Positions 8,955 to 17,487 of a DNA stretch of 64,000 bases are shown here, piece by piece. Both the position numbers and the translations under genes were made by a program. Under the pieces are notes generated by a model. The model was not told where the DNA came from, made no database searches, and saw only the letters and a list, made by a program, of their open reading frames with translations. Each line of letters opens with the position of its first letter. Within the stretch, counting starts at the first letter, position 1. This stretch comes from an uncultured Succinivibrionaceae bacterium (GTDB taxonomy: Bacteria; Pseudomonadota; Gammaproteobacteria; Enterobacterales; Succinivibrionaceae): contig UQCV01000001.1 of the NCBI GenBank assembly GCA_900539665.1, positions 1-64,000 of the forward strand, in the 5' to 3' direction.

Positions 8955-9428
8955 TTAGTTGGCTTGAGCGGCTTTATTAGCCTTTTCTAAGAATTCTTCA
9001 GCAGAAATGATATTCCATGCTTCATCATTGTTCAGCGGGAAAATAGCAAGTTCAATCTTATTGGCTTTAAGCTGTGGAATCCACTTTTCAAGAAAAACAG
9101 CTAGAGGCACAGGTTTAGCTGAAAAACCACGCCCAAAAGATTCGTCAGTAGCATGTTCAGCATAGTAAGCTGCGTATTTTTCATGACACCATACAGGGAT
9201 GGTAGGGATACCGTCTTTAGCTTGATTTGCAGCTTCTTCAGGGGCAGTTGGAGTGTCGGCTACTTCTTCGTCATCAGAAGACATATTGAGCATCAAGAGA
9301 TCTTCTCCGTTTTTAAGAACATATACATCGAGACCTTTGATGATTTTTATAAAGAATTGATGTTCTCTGTAGTCTTCATTTAACTGCAAAGTGGCGTTAA
9401 ATTCACGATCTGTAATTTCGTAGCTCAT
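8955..9428 (-). CDS. DUF2750-like acidic protein of unknown function
   Basis: This 157-residue acidic cytoplasmic protein has no signal peptide or membrane segment. Its C-terminal half, with VPLAVFLEKWIPQLKANKIELAIFP (written here in parts: VPLAVFLEKW and KIELAIFPLN, about residues 107-133), resembles the DUF2750 family, in which a conserved EF-WLP-L pattern precedes a hydrophobic strand. Residues 50-70 form a low-complexity insert rich in Asp, Glu and Ala. AAGGAT lies upstream of the ATG, and a strong terminator follows. The family has no established function. It is a single gene between metH and IS debris. Confidence 0.5.
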   Translation of the reverse strand: MSYEITDREFNATLQLNEDYREHQFFIKIIKGLDVYVLKNGEDLLMLNMSSDDEEVADTPTAPEEAANQAKDGIPTIPVWCHEKYAAYYAEHATDESFGRGFSAKPVPLAVFLEKWIPQLKANKIELAIFPLNNDEAWNIISAEEFLEKANKAAQAN

Positions 9429-9487
9429 GGCTTATCCTTTGGTTATCAAGCTCTTGTCATGTTTAGGGCAAATCTCAAGAGCTGAGA

Positions 9488-9750
9488 GTGAACTACTCAC
9501 CACCTAAAGAGGTGGGAGCTTCGTAATTACTCATTAGAGTAATTCTAAAGAAGTTTGATAGCTATGCTATCCTTATTCTCACAGGTGTGTCCACTTCACC
9601 CCTACTGTATAGGACTTCTAAGTCCACTACATTACCTTTTTTAGTATATTATCATGTATTTAAGCTCAAAAGAAGTAAGAGCAAAAAAAACAATTCATCT
9701 CCCACCTAAAGAGGAAGGAGTCTTCTTGGAGATTTTAGATAAAATTTGCT
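9488..9750 (-). mobile_element. Decayed IS200/IS605-family right ends with TnpB C-terminal tail
   Basis: On the minus strand, 9648-9562 reads as a 28-codon open tail ending GEVDTPVRIRIA then stop, followed after more sequence by EAPTSLGGE-stop and the hairpin CCACCT/AGGTGG at 9500-9516, the typical C-terminus and right end of TnpB elements, where the guide (omega) RNA scaffold also lies. A second, variant copy at 9702-9743 encodes ISKKTPSSLGG. Those 42 bases are identical to 36370-36411, and 9488-9512 equals 36358-36382. No tnpA or tnpB body is present, so these are remnants or non-autonomous derivatives in the spacer between the DUF2750-like gene and uvrA. Exact borders are uncertain. Confidence 0.5.
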
Positions 9751-9772
9751 CTTAATATATCACAAAGGTATC

Positions 9773-12598
9773 CTAACTCTTAAGAATTTTTTTGAGAAAA
9801 GCGCCAGTATATGATCCAGCTGTAGTACTGATGGTTTCGGGGGTGCCAACGGCTATAATTTGTCCACCACGATTGCCACCTTCTGGCCCTAAATCCACAA
9901 TCCAATCCGCACATTTTATCACGTCAAGATTGTGTTCAATCACGACGATAGTGTTACCGGCATCGCGTAAACGCATCAAAATTGAAATCAACATCTGCAC
10001 ATCTTTAAAATGGAGCCCGGTTGTTGGTTCATCAAGAATATAGAGCGTGCGACCGGTACTACGAGCAGACAATTCTTTAGCGAGCTTAATGCGTTGCGCT
10101 TCGCCGCCGGAGAATGTTTTAGCGCTTTGTCCAAGTTTAATGTAACCAAGACCTACATCTGATAGTGTTTGCAGTTTGTTGGCTATAGTCGGATAGGCGC
10201 TAAAGAAAGCTAAGGCTTCTTCCACTGTCATATCTAAAACTTCAGCGATATTTTTATTTTTATAGCTGATATCTAGAGTTTCTTGGTTATATCGCGCGCC
10301 ATTACATTCTTCACATTTAACGTAAACAGTAGGCAAAAAGTTCATATCGACTTCAATTACGCCACTGCCACGACATACCGGACAACGACCTTCCTTGTTG
10401 TTAAAAGAAAATCTACCTTTAGTAAACCCGCGACTTCGCGCTTCGCTTGTTTGGGCAAAAAGTTCGCGAATAGCAGTAAAAAGATCGGTATAGGTGGCAG
10501 GATTAGAAGACGGTAGTCTTCCGATTGGGCTTTGGTCGATATTGATAACTTTATTAAAATATTCGACGCCATTTAATTCTTGGAAATGCGCGGGGCTATC
10601 CATGACATTTTTATTTAAAGCTTGATGGATAGCAGGGTATAAAGTGTCATTTATGAGGGTGGATTTTCCTGAGCCTGAGACCCCTGTGATACAAGTTAGG
10701 ACGCCAACTGGGATTTTAAGATCGACATTCTTAAGATTATTGCCACTAGCTCCCTTTAATTCCAAAAAATTTTGGGCAACTTGTCGGGAGGTAGGCACAG
10801 CAATTTTTTCCACACCTTTTAAAAAGCGCCCGGTTAAAGAGTTTGGACAATTCATGATGTCATTTAAAGAACCTGAAGCTACAACTTCGCCTCCATGTAC
10901 TCCGGCGCCAGGGCCTATGTCGATGATGTAGTCAGCAGCTCGCATTGTATCTTCGTCGTGTTCTACGACAATGACGGTATTACCTAAGTCGCGTAAATGG
11001 AATAAAGATTTTAACAACCGATCATTATCTCTTTGGTGTAAACCAATGCTAGGTTCGTCTAACACGTACATCACCCCTGTAAGCCCTGAACCAATTTGGC
11101 TGGCTAAGCGAATACGTTGGGCTTCGCCCCCAGAAAGGGTTTCAGCGGAACGCTCTAATGAGAGATAGTCTAAGCCGACATCCATGAGAAATTGGAGGCG
11201 ACTATTTATTTCTTTAAGGAGCCGAGAGGCAATTTGTTGTTCATTGTTATTAAGTTTTAAGTTTTGTAGAAAGCTTTGCGCTTCTGAAATCGGCAATTGG
11301 CACAATTTAGGTAGGGACATGCCACCAACAAAGACATGACGGTATGCTAAATTTAAGCGAGCTCCATTACATTCTGGACAGGTTCTACGCGTTAAATATT
11401 TGGCGTAATCCTCACGTCTGCTTTCTGAGGCTTCAAGGTATTTACGCTCAGTGGACCGAATAATACCGTAAAAGGTCGTGGTATGAGACCAAGTGCCCCC
11501 ATGGCTAAAATTCATTTCCATATCGATGCGTTCACTGTCATTGCCATAGAACAAAATATGTTGTTGCTCTGGGGTTAGAGTTGAAAATGGTTTATCGAGA
11601 GGAATTTTATAATGGGCGCATACTGATTTGATGACTGAGAAATTAAAAGAGTTTGTTGGGCCCCATCCGGCAATAGCGCCATCGTTTAAAGATAGATCTG
11701 AGGATACGATAAATGAGCGCGGTTCAAAAACTTCTAATACTCCAAGGCCGGAACATTTTTCACAAGCTCCAGCAGGATTGTTGAATGAAAAACATCTTGG
11801 TTCAAGTTCTTTAATGGAGTAGCCACATTCTGGACAAGAATATTTGGCAGAGAAGTTTATTGGCGGAAATTGTTGATCCATTGAAATGACTGAAGCTAAA
11901 CCGTCGGCATGCTTGAGAGCGGTAGCTAAAGAGTCAGCTAAACGTACTCTAGTTTGGTCGTCGTGACGTACTTTAATGCGGTCCACAGTAAGTTCAATTG
12001 TATGCTTAATCTGAAGGCTAAGTTCTGGCGGATCTGAAAGTTCGTAATTCTCGCCATCAATGCGCACTCGGGTAAAGCCCTCGCGCGCGAGATTTTCTAG
12101 AAGAAGCTTATATTCACCTTTTTTGTTGCGGACAATTGGCGCTAGGATCTGAATTTTTGAGCCTTCTGGTAAACTGGTGATACTTTCAGTCATTTCCTTT
12201 AAAGTTTGAGCTTTAAGTGGATGATGGTGCGTAGGACACTGAGCCTCGCCTATTCTGGCATATAAAATACGCAAGTAGTCGTAAATCTCGGTGATGGTAC
12301 CAACGGTTGAACGAGGGTTATGAGAGGTAGACTTTTGTTCAATGGAGATGGCAGGTGATAACCCTTCAATGAGCTCAACTTCCGGTTTATCCATAATGTT
12401 GAGGAATTGTCTAGCGTATGCAGAAAGTGATTCTACGTATTTACGTTGTCCTTCGGCATATAAGGTATCAAAAGCTAGAGAAGACTTGCCTGAGCCAGAA
12501 AGGCCTGTGATGACACAAAACTTGTTTTTCGGTATATCCAACGAGATGTTTTTTAAATTATGAGTTTTGGCTCCTTTGATGCGGATAATGTCGGTCAT
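9773..12598 (-). CDS. uvrA: Excinuclease ABC subunit A
   Basis: UvrA is the damage-sensing ATPase dimer of nucleotide excision repair, handing lesions to UvrB. The 941-residue protein has normal length and two ABC modules. The first has Walker A GLSGSGKSSLAF near residue 34 and signature LSGGEAQRIRLAS. The second has GVSGSGKSTLIND and FSGGEAQRIKLAKEL, with Walker B LYILDEPTTGLH. Zinc fingers are CPEC...CEKC in the first half and CPVC...CEEC in the second. AAGGAG precedes the ATG. The divergent pair uvrA/ssb matches the E. coli arrangement, although the spacer here is nearly 1 kb and no LexA box was found by eye. Confidence 0.97.
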   Translation of the reverse strand: MTDIIRIKGAKTHNLKNISLDIPKNKFCVITGLSGSGKSSLAFDTLYAEGQRKYVESLSAYARQFLNIMDKPEVELIEGLSPAISIEQKSTSHNPRSTVGTITEIYDYLRILYARIGEAQCPTHHHPLKAQTLKEMTESITSLPEGSKIQILAPIVRNKKGEYKLLLENLAREGFTRVRIDGENYELSDPPELSLQIKHTIELTVDRIKVRHDDQTRVRLADSLATALKHADGLASVISMDQQFPPINFSAKYSCPECGYSIKELEPRCFSFNNPAGACEKCSGLGVLEVFEPRSFIVSSDLSLNDGAIAGWGPTNSFNFSVIKSVCAHYKIPLDKPFSTLTPEQQHILFYGNDSERIDMEMNFSHGGTWSHTTTFYGIIRSTERKYLEASESRREDYAKYLTRRTCPECNGARLNLAYRHVFVGGMSLPKLCQLPISEAQSFLQNLKLNNNEQQIASRLLKEINSRLQFLMDVGLDYLSLERSAETLSGGEAQRIRLASQIGSGLTGVMYVLDEPSIGLHQRDNDRLLKSLFHLRDLGNTVIVVEHDEDTMRAADYIIDIGPGAGVHGGEVVASGSLNDIMNCPNSLTGRFLKGVEKIAVPTSRQVAQNFLELKGASGNNLKNVDLKIPVGVLTCITGVSGSGKSTLINDTLYPAIHQALNKNVMDSPAHFQELNGVEYFNKVINIDQSPIGRLPSSNPATYTDLFTAIRELFAQTSEARSRGFTKGRFSFNNKEGRCPVCRGSGVIEVDMNFLPTVYVKCEECNGARYNQETLDISYKNKNIAEVLDMTVEEALAFFSAYPTIANKLQTLSDVGLGYIKLGQSAKTFSGGEAQRIKLAKELSARSTGRTLYILDEPTTGLHFKDVQMLISILMRLRDAGNTIVVIEHNLDVIKCADWIVDLGPEGGNRGGQIIAVGTPETISTTAGSYTGAFLKKILKS

Positions 12599-13582
12599 AA
12601 CAAGGCTCCTTATTGGTGCCGCTAGATGGTTTTAAGCGGGGCTGAGTTTAGTAAAACGTCAATTTTTGATTATAGCACGAAGGTTAAGTTGGTACTTGCT
12701 ATCTGCATTTACACTTTCTGAAGTGAGAAAAAATTTACGCTAGAGAAAATGATGTCATTTATAAAACAAAGTGTAAAATTTTGAGATACGTAAAATTATT
12801 AGCTAAAGTATAAAAAATACAGGTGTGTTTTTTTTGTAATTGTGATATGATTTTACAAGTTGGATGAAATGAATGGCCAACGTGAGAAAGTGTTTTTGTT
12901 GCACAACTTCTGGTTGATTTGACAACATAATACAGCTGATAGATTAGTAGTACGAAAGGTTAAATTTTAGGTAGAGAGGGAGGCTGATTATAATGATGCA
13001 CCAATGTAAAACAACAGAAGATAAAAATTGATGGCGTTAAAAAAAGTAGATTTAATAAATGTAGCCCCATAAAAACGAAATAGTGCAAAACCAAAAGTTA
13101 AAAACACCAAATAAATCCAAATTACTAAAATATCTGTGGTGATTAACGCTATGCCATACTCTGCCCGTGGCTTAAAAATAACAAGCACGTGTTAAGTATA
13201 GGAAGTGTTGAGCAACTACTAAAAGTAAAGAACGGCTGTAATTTGGTTACTTAAACATTAGCATTGTTCTGTTTTGCTGGCTCTAAATGTCTTAAACAGC
13301 ATTTGGTTCCATAGGTTCATAGATTAAACATCACTGCGTTACGTTAAAAGTTAGTAATCAATTAATTATTTTTCAGATAAGTTCACGGTTCCAAACTTGT
13401 TTCTACTTTGAAACACTGAAGTATATTAATATAGGATTAGCACTAGGAAAGATAAGAAAGTAAGTAATTTAAGACTGTAAAGTTAAGGTTGTAAAAAGTT
13501 GGACAATACAACTTTTGGGGCTGATGTTTTGATAAAATTTGCAAAGATAAAGATTTAATTAAGATTTTTGGGAGTTATTTAG
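12599..13582. other. Long uvrA-ssb intergenic region
   Basis: This 984-base spacer is strongly AT-rich. It must hold the divergent promoters of uvrA and ssb, but I found no clear LexA box (CTG-N10-CAG) and no confident promoter. A short inverted repeat AAAGTTG (13495-13501) / CAACTTT (13509-13515) lies about 70 bases before ssb. A 66-codon minus-strand reading frame (12988-13188) with a GTG start and hydrophobic content lacks a ribosome binding site and is not called as a gene. The remainder may be decayed coding sequence. Confidence 0.4.
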
Positions 13583-14569
13583 ATGGCTAGAGGTATTAAC
13601 AAGGTAATTTTGCTAGGTAATTTAGCAGGTGATCCGGAGTTTAGAATGTTACAAAATGGAACAGGTGGTATGGCTACTTGTTCTCTTGCAACTAATGAAT
13701 CATATAGGGATCAACAAGGCCAAATCCAGGAACGCGTTGAATGGCACCGTTTGGTTTTTTGGGGTCGACTTGCAGATATCGCTCGTGATTATTTAAGAAA
13801 AGGTTTGTTGATTTACGTTGAAGGTAAGCTTCGCACTCGTTCTTATGATGATAAGCAAAACGTAAAACACTTTATCACTGAAATTCAAGTGCTTGATATG
13901 CAAATCCTAACTCCTAAGGGGCAAAACCCAGCTGGTGGTATGGGTAATGGTTATCCCGCAAATGGTGGGTATCAAAACCAAGGTGGGATGAATTCATATT
14001 CAAATGGCACTGGTGGTTACCAAAACGGCGGTTATCAAAATAATGGTTACCCAAATAATAACTACCAAAACAATGGCTACCCAAACAATAATAACGCTTA
14101 CCAAAATGGTAACGGCTATGGCAACAATAATGGAGCTTACCAAAATCAAACTAATGGTTACCAAAATTCCGGTTTCCAACCTGTAAATGGTGGTAGTTAT
14201 CAAGGTAATTCTCAGCCATCTAACAACTATGGGGCGTATGCTAATAACCAAAACCAAATGGCTAACAGCCAAGCTGGGGATAGCAACAATCAAGCCTTCA
14301 CTCCATTTAATGGTGGCAGTTATCAAGGTGGTTACGGGGTAGATGCAGGTAAGCCTGTTGCTACTGCTGCGTCTAACAACGCTAGCGGGACTGCGTCTGC
14401 TAGTGCAAGCACTGCAGTTCAGGAATCTGGAGCTAAAGAACCTGCTATGACCAAGCCTCAGGAAGCGGCACCAAAAGAACCTGCTATGACAAAGCCTCAG
14501 GAAGCAGCACCAAAAGAACCTGATATGACTAAACCATTTGCAGCTGACGAAGATAGTTTGCCGTTCTAA
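13583..14569 (+). CDS. ssb: Single-stranded DNA-binding protein, long C-terminal linker
   Basis: SSB coats single-stranded DNA in replication, recombination and repair. Residues 1-110 form the OB fold (MARGINKVILLGNLAGDPE, then VEWHRLVFWGRLADIARDYL). The protein ends DEDSLPF, the acidic tip that recruits partner proteins. At 328 residues it is nearly twice E. coli SSB (178). The extra length is a linker of about 130 residues rich in Asn, Gly, Gln and Tyr (NNGYPNNNYQNNGYP-type repeats), plus tandem copies of a 13-residue unit KEPAMTKPQEAAP at 285-297 and 298-310, with a partial third copy at 311-318. GGGAG precedes the ATG. It is divergent from uvrA and upstream of the msh operon. Confidence 0.95.
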   Translation: MARGINKVILLGNLAGDPEFRMLQNGTGGMATCSLATNESYRDQQGQIQERVEWHRLVFWGRLADIARDYLRKGLLIYVEGKLRTRSYDDKQNVKHFITEIQVLDMQILTPKGQNPAGGMGNGYPANGGYQNQGGMNSYSNGTGGYQNGGYQNNGYPNNNYQNNGYPNNNNAYQNGNGYGNNNGAYQNQTNGYQNSGFQPVNGGSYQGNSQPSNNYGAYANNQNQMANSQAGDSNNQAFTPFNGGSYQGGYGVDAGKPVATAASNNASGTASASASTAVQESGAKEPAMTKPQEAAPKEPAMTKPQEAAPKEPDMTKPFAADEDSLPF

Positions 14570-14757
14570 TCTTAATTAAAATGCCCCCATTGGCTCTTTA
14601 ACTCTAAAATTGAGCTATATGGAGGAAATTTTTCTCCTTAAATGAGAATTGAATGCCTTTTTTTTATTTTTCGATTTGGTATTCTGTTCTCATTTTTTTT
14701 GTTCTAATGACTGAATAATAATTCAATGGTTCACATAGTTATCGAATTAACAACTCT

Positions 14758-14790
14758 TTGAAAAAAAAATAATTTTCGCTGTAGTATAAT
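14758..14790 (+). promoter_or_regulatory. Candidate promoter of the msh operon
   Basis: A perfect -10 hexamer TATAAT (14785-14790) lies 48 bases before mshI. The nearest -35-like TTGAAA (14758-14763) is 21 bases away, too far for a standard sigma-70 promoter, so only the -10 is convincing. It is the best candidate in the 268-base ssb-mshI spacer, which otherwise holds T-rich sequence. Confidence 0.35.
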
Positions 14791-14837
14791 AAAATTGTCC
14801 TTATTGTCCGTCTGCGGTGGCAGGCTGAGGAAAGAAG

Positions 14838-15830
14838 ATGGGAAATGTAACCTCAAATAGTACAGTCGCTGTTTGCCTCAGCGCAAATGAAGTCAGAATC
14901 TTGGCCCCAATTGGTAAAAAACTTCTTCCGCTATGTAAGTCGTGTAATTCGATGGGAGATTGGGAGAACGTGCTTCGTACCTTGTTTTCTGCCAATAAAA
15001 TCAGCTCAAAAGTTCATGTAAAAGTAATTCTTGGACCGGGGCTTTATACTGTAGCTCAATTACCAAAGAATGAAAATTTAACAGATGAAGAATTGCGTTC
15101 TTTTGCCATGTATAAGGATCTTGAACAGACGGTAAGTGGCCAAATTGCAGATTATACTTGGGATTATTACGAGGCGAAGACTGGTAAGAATTCCCGCCCG
15201 ATGTTGAACTTTGTGTTAGTAGAAAAGAAAATTATTGCGCAAATTGCGGCTATTTTTGAAGAACTTGCCATCCTTGAATCGATTACAGTGCATGATTTGG
15301 CTATGAGTGCTTTTATTTCTTATTATCAAGCATACTCTCTAAAGAAAGAAGAACTGAAAAAATCAGGTTATGTGCAGCAATTGTGTATTACGTTATATAT
15401 GCCAAAAGAAAATGATTTGGTGCTCTACGGCGTATACGAAGGCGAATTGTGCTATACCAGAGTATTAAAGGGGTATCGCACCTTAGCTTTACCTGGGGCA
15501 TTCGATGGAAATGACGTTCTCGTTAATAGATTGGTAACGGAAATTTTACGCTTAAGCGATGACTTCTTTACTTCACATTTAGGTTTGCCACAGTTTACTA
15601 GATTACTTTTAGCCATTGACTCTTTAAATACAGAGACTATCGCCAATGTCCTTTCAGAACAATTTAAACGGACTCTTGAAGTGGTGCTTGTTCAAACAAC
15701 GCCAAATGCTAGTTATGGCTTTGCGGTCTGTGATAATGCCTATATAAGAGAGCTTGCCTCGGATAACTTGGCGTACCTCCCGCTGTTAGGCGAACTAATG
15801 GAAAGAGAGGTGCCGCATGAAAAAAATTAG
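14838..15830 (+). CDS. mshI: MSHA biogenesis protein MshI (PilM-like)
   Basis: This 330-residue cytoplasmic protein is predicted to be the actin-fold PilM-like component of the pilus inner-membrane platform. It begins with a beta-strand-rich NSTVAVCLSANEVRILAP and has the MshI-type stretch ILGPGLYTVAQLPKNENL with EELRSFAMYKDLEQ (about 66-98). GAGGAAAG sits just before the ATG. It opens the operon, and its 3' end overlaps the next gene by 14 bases, which fits translational coupling with the PilN-like partner. Assignment rests on the pattern and its place at the head of the msh gene order ssb-mshI...mreB. Confidence 0.8.
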   Translation: MGNVTSNSTVAVCLSANEVRILAPIGKKLLPLCKSCNSMGDWENVLRTLFSANKISSKVHVKVILGPGLYTVAQLPKNENLTDEELRSFAMYKDLEQTVSGQIADYTWDYYEAKTGKNSRPMLNFVLVEKKIIAQIAAIFEELAILESITVHDLAMSAFISYYQAYSLKKEELKKSGYVQQLCITLYMPKENDLVLYGVYEGELCYTRVLKGYRTLALPGAFDGNDVLVNRLVTEILRLSDDFFTSHLGLPQFTRLLLAIDSLNTETIANVLSEQFKRTLEVVLVQTTPNASYGFAVCDNAYIRELASDNLAYLPLLGELMEREVPHEKN

Positions 15831-16491
15831 AATAAATTTATACAGCGCTGAATTTAAGCCGAAAAAGATTATTTTAAGTTTGCCTCAGATGCTCTTAATT
15901 TGGGCAATTTTAGGCTGTGTAATGGTAAGCCTTGCCTACTATTCACACGTTAAAAGAGTGCAATTAGAACAACAGACGGAAAGTTTAACGACGGAACTCG
16001 ATGATAAAAAGATGGAGTGTGATGCTTTAAAAGCTAAAGTATCAGCTCAAGTTCTTGATAAATCGTTAGAACGAGAACTCAATGAACTTAAAGTTTTAGA
16101 AGAAACCAAGAGCACCTTAATTGAAATCATGCAAAAGAAAAACGTGCTTAAGAGCCACGGGTATGCGGGTTTTATGGCTGACTTAGCGACAATTGCTACT
16201 CCTGGTATTTCATTGTCTCAAATCAATTTGATGGAAAAGTCTGCTGATTTATACGGGGTGGCATCAAATAGTTATTTGGTGCCAAAATGGGTGTCTAGTT
16301 TTGGCAAAACCGCTGATTTAAGCAGTTTCTCCTTTGGTGGTATAAAGCTTGCTACAGATAAAGATAGTGGTCTTATTAACTTCTCATTAACAAGAGAAAG
16401 CAAATTAGTAGAACCAAATGTTCAAGGTTCCGAAACTCCTAATCTTGTTGACGGCAGAGCTGAGCAAGAAGTGGCAAACGAGAATAGGTAG
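15817..16491 (+). CDS. PilN-like MSHA assembly protein (MshI2)
   Basis: This 224-residue bitopic inner-membrane protein starts MKKIRINLYSAEFKPKK, close to the INLL-type motif by which PilN binds PilM. It is followed by one transmembrane helix (about 23-42) and a periplasmic coiled coil (about 48-110). It overlaps mshI by 14 bases and precedes the PilO-like mshJ by 8 bases, the PilM-PilN-PilO order of type IV pilus alignment complexes. In Vibrio-type clusters this role belongs to the second half of mshI or a separate mshI2. Function is inferred from topology and position. Confidence 0.7.
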   Translation: MKKIRINLYSAEFKPKKIILSLPQMLLIWAILGCVMVSLAYYSHVKRVQLEQQTESLTTELDDKKMECDALKAKVSAQVLDKSLERELNELKVLEETKSTLIEIMQKKNVLKSHGYAGFMADLATIATPGISLSQINLMEKSADLYGVASNSYLVPKWVSSFGKTADLSSFSFGGIKLATDKDSGLINFSLTRESKLVEPNVQGSETPNLVDGRAEQEVANENR

Positions 16492-16499
16492 GACACGTT

Positions 16500-17141
16500 A
16501 TGAATAATAGTCTATGGCGAGAATACAAGAAAAAAGTTGCGGCCTTGTCCCTACGTGAAAGAGCATTGATAACTTTAGTTGGGGTCGTATTGTTTGTTTG
16601 TCCTTGCTACTTTACTTTCTATGACACTAATATGAAAAAGTGCCAAGAATATCAGCAAACAATTGATGAGAAGCAGTTAGAACTCGACTCTGTTAAAGGG
16701 GATATTGATATTTGGCAAGCTCGTTTGTCCCGTAACCCTAACGATGTTATGCGCGAAGATATTGCCAAGTATAAAAGTAGACTTAGTGAGCTAGATAAGA
16801 AGATTGACGCTGCTACCATCAATTTAATTGATGCAGCCCAAATGGCTACGGCTTTAGCTAGTATTTTGCACACGGAACCTGGAGTCACGGTGTTGGCAAT
16901 GGATTCGTTAGCCCCTAAACAGCTATTGAAAAAGGGTGATGCCTGCCTTTACCAGCATGGTATTAGATTACGTCTTAAAGGGCGCTATATGGATATATTA
17001 CGTCATCTCCAAGCGCTTGAAGGCATGAAACAGAATTTTTATTGGCATTCGCTAAATTACACGGTAACTGATTACCCGTATGGCGAAGTTGAGATTGAAC
17101 TGTATACTCTCAGTATTAATAAGGATTTTATACGTGGATAA
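16500..17141 (+). CDS. mshJ: MSHA biogenesis protein MshJ (PilO-like)
   Basis: This 213-residue bitopic protein has a short cytoplasmic start, SLWREYKKKVAALSLRERAL, one membrane helix (about 24-43), a coiled coil (about 48-105) and a periplasmic ferredoxin-like domain with the MshJ-like segment LRLKGRYMDILRHLQALE (about 159-176). It is predicted to pair with the PilN-like protein as part of the alignment subcomplex linking the platform to the secretin. It overlaps mshK by 8 bases. Confidence 0.8.
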   Translation: MNNSLWREYKKKVAALSLRERALITLVGVVLFVCPCYFTFYDTNMKKCQEYQQTIDEKQLELDSVKGDIDIWQARLSRNPNDVMREDIAKYKSRLSELDKKIDAATINLIDAAQMATALASILHTEPGVTVLAMDSLAPKQLLKKGDACLYQHGIRLRLKGRYMDILRHLQALEGMKQNFYWHSLNYTVTDYPYGEVEIELYTLSINKDFIRG

Positions 17142-17487
17142 TAGGATTGTTTTAATAGCGGTTGCTCTTATCCTTGAGACTTCCGCAGTGGCAAGTGATA
17201 TGGTGGATTTACGAGATCCAACGATTCCGCTTGCTGGAAGTGCCTACTCCCAAAACACTAGTCCCCAAGCTGAAAACTCTGCAGAAGGTTTTCGTTTGCA
17301 AGCAGTGTTAATGTCTGAAGGGGTGCGTTATGCAGTGCTTGACGGCCAGTCTTTTAGAGTAGGACAGGAATATCGCGGCTATATCATAAGATCCGTGACC
17401 CGTGACAGTGTAGTGCTCGCCACTCCTGATGGTAGAATTCGCAAAACGTTGTGGCTGTTTTCAAATAGGGTAAAAAATAATGATTAA
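17134..17487 (+). CDS. mshK: MSHA biogenesis protein MshK (PilP-like)
   Basis: This 117-residue periplasmic protein begins with a signal-peptide-like stretch VDNRIVLIAVALILETSAVA, and the mature part, with DLRDPTIPL and FRLQAVLMSEGVRYAVLDGQ (about 58-77), resembles MshK. The chosen start is GTG at 17134, 8 bases behind AAGGA (17121-17125) and overlapping the mshJ stop; a longer in-frame start at 17080 would extend deep into mshJ and spoil the signal peptide. It probably contacts the secretin MshL, whose gene overlaps its end by 8 bases. Confidence 0.75.
   Translation: MDNRIVLIAVALILETSAVASDMVDLRDPTIPLAGSAYSQNTSPQAENSAEGFRLQAVLMSEGVRYAVLDGQSFRVGQEYRGYIIRSVTRDSVVLATPDGRIRKTLWLFSNRVKNND

Noticed and set aside
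12300..12960. Possible LexA/SOS operator near uvrA
   Set aside because: No sequence close to CTG-N10-CAG with the expected AT core was found by eye.
12988..13188. 66-codon minus-strand hydrophobic reading frame between uvrA and ssb
   Set aside because: GTG start with no ribosome binding site, Phe/Ile-rich translation as expected from AT-rich non-coding sequence, and no recognisable family.
14000..14326. 108-codon antisense frame in the ssb linker
   Set aside because: It comes from repetitive Asn/Gly/Gln codons read backwards, giving Ile/Val repeats; no start signal.
13919..14560. CRISPR-like regular repeats in the ssb 3' half
   Set aside because: The repeats are in frame, encode the SSB linker and have no spacer pattern.
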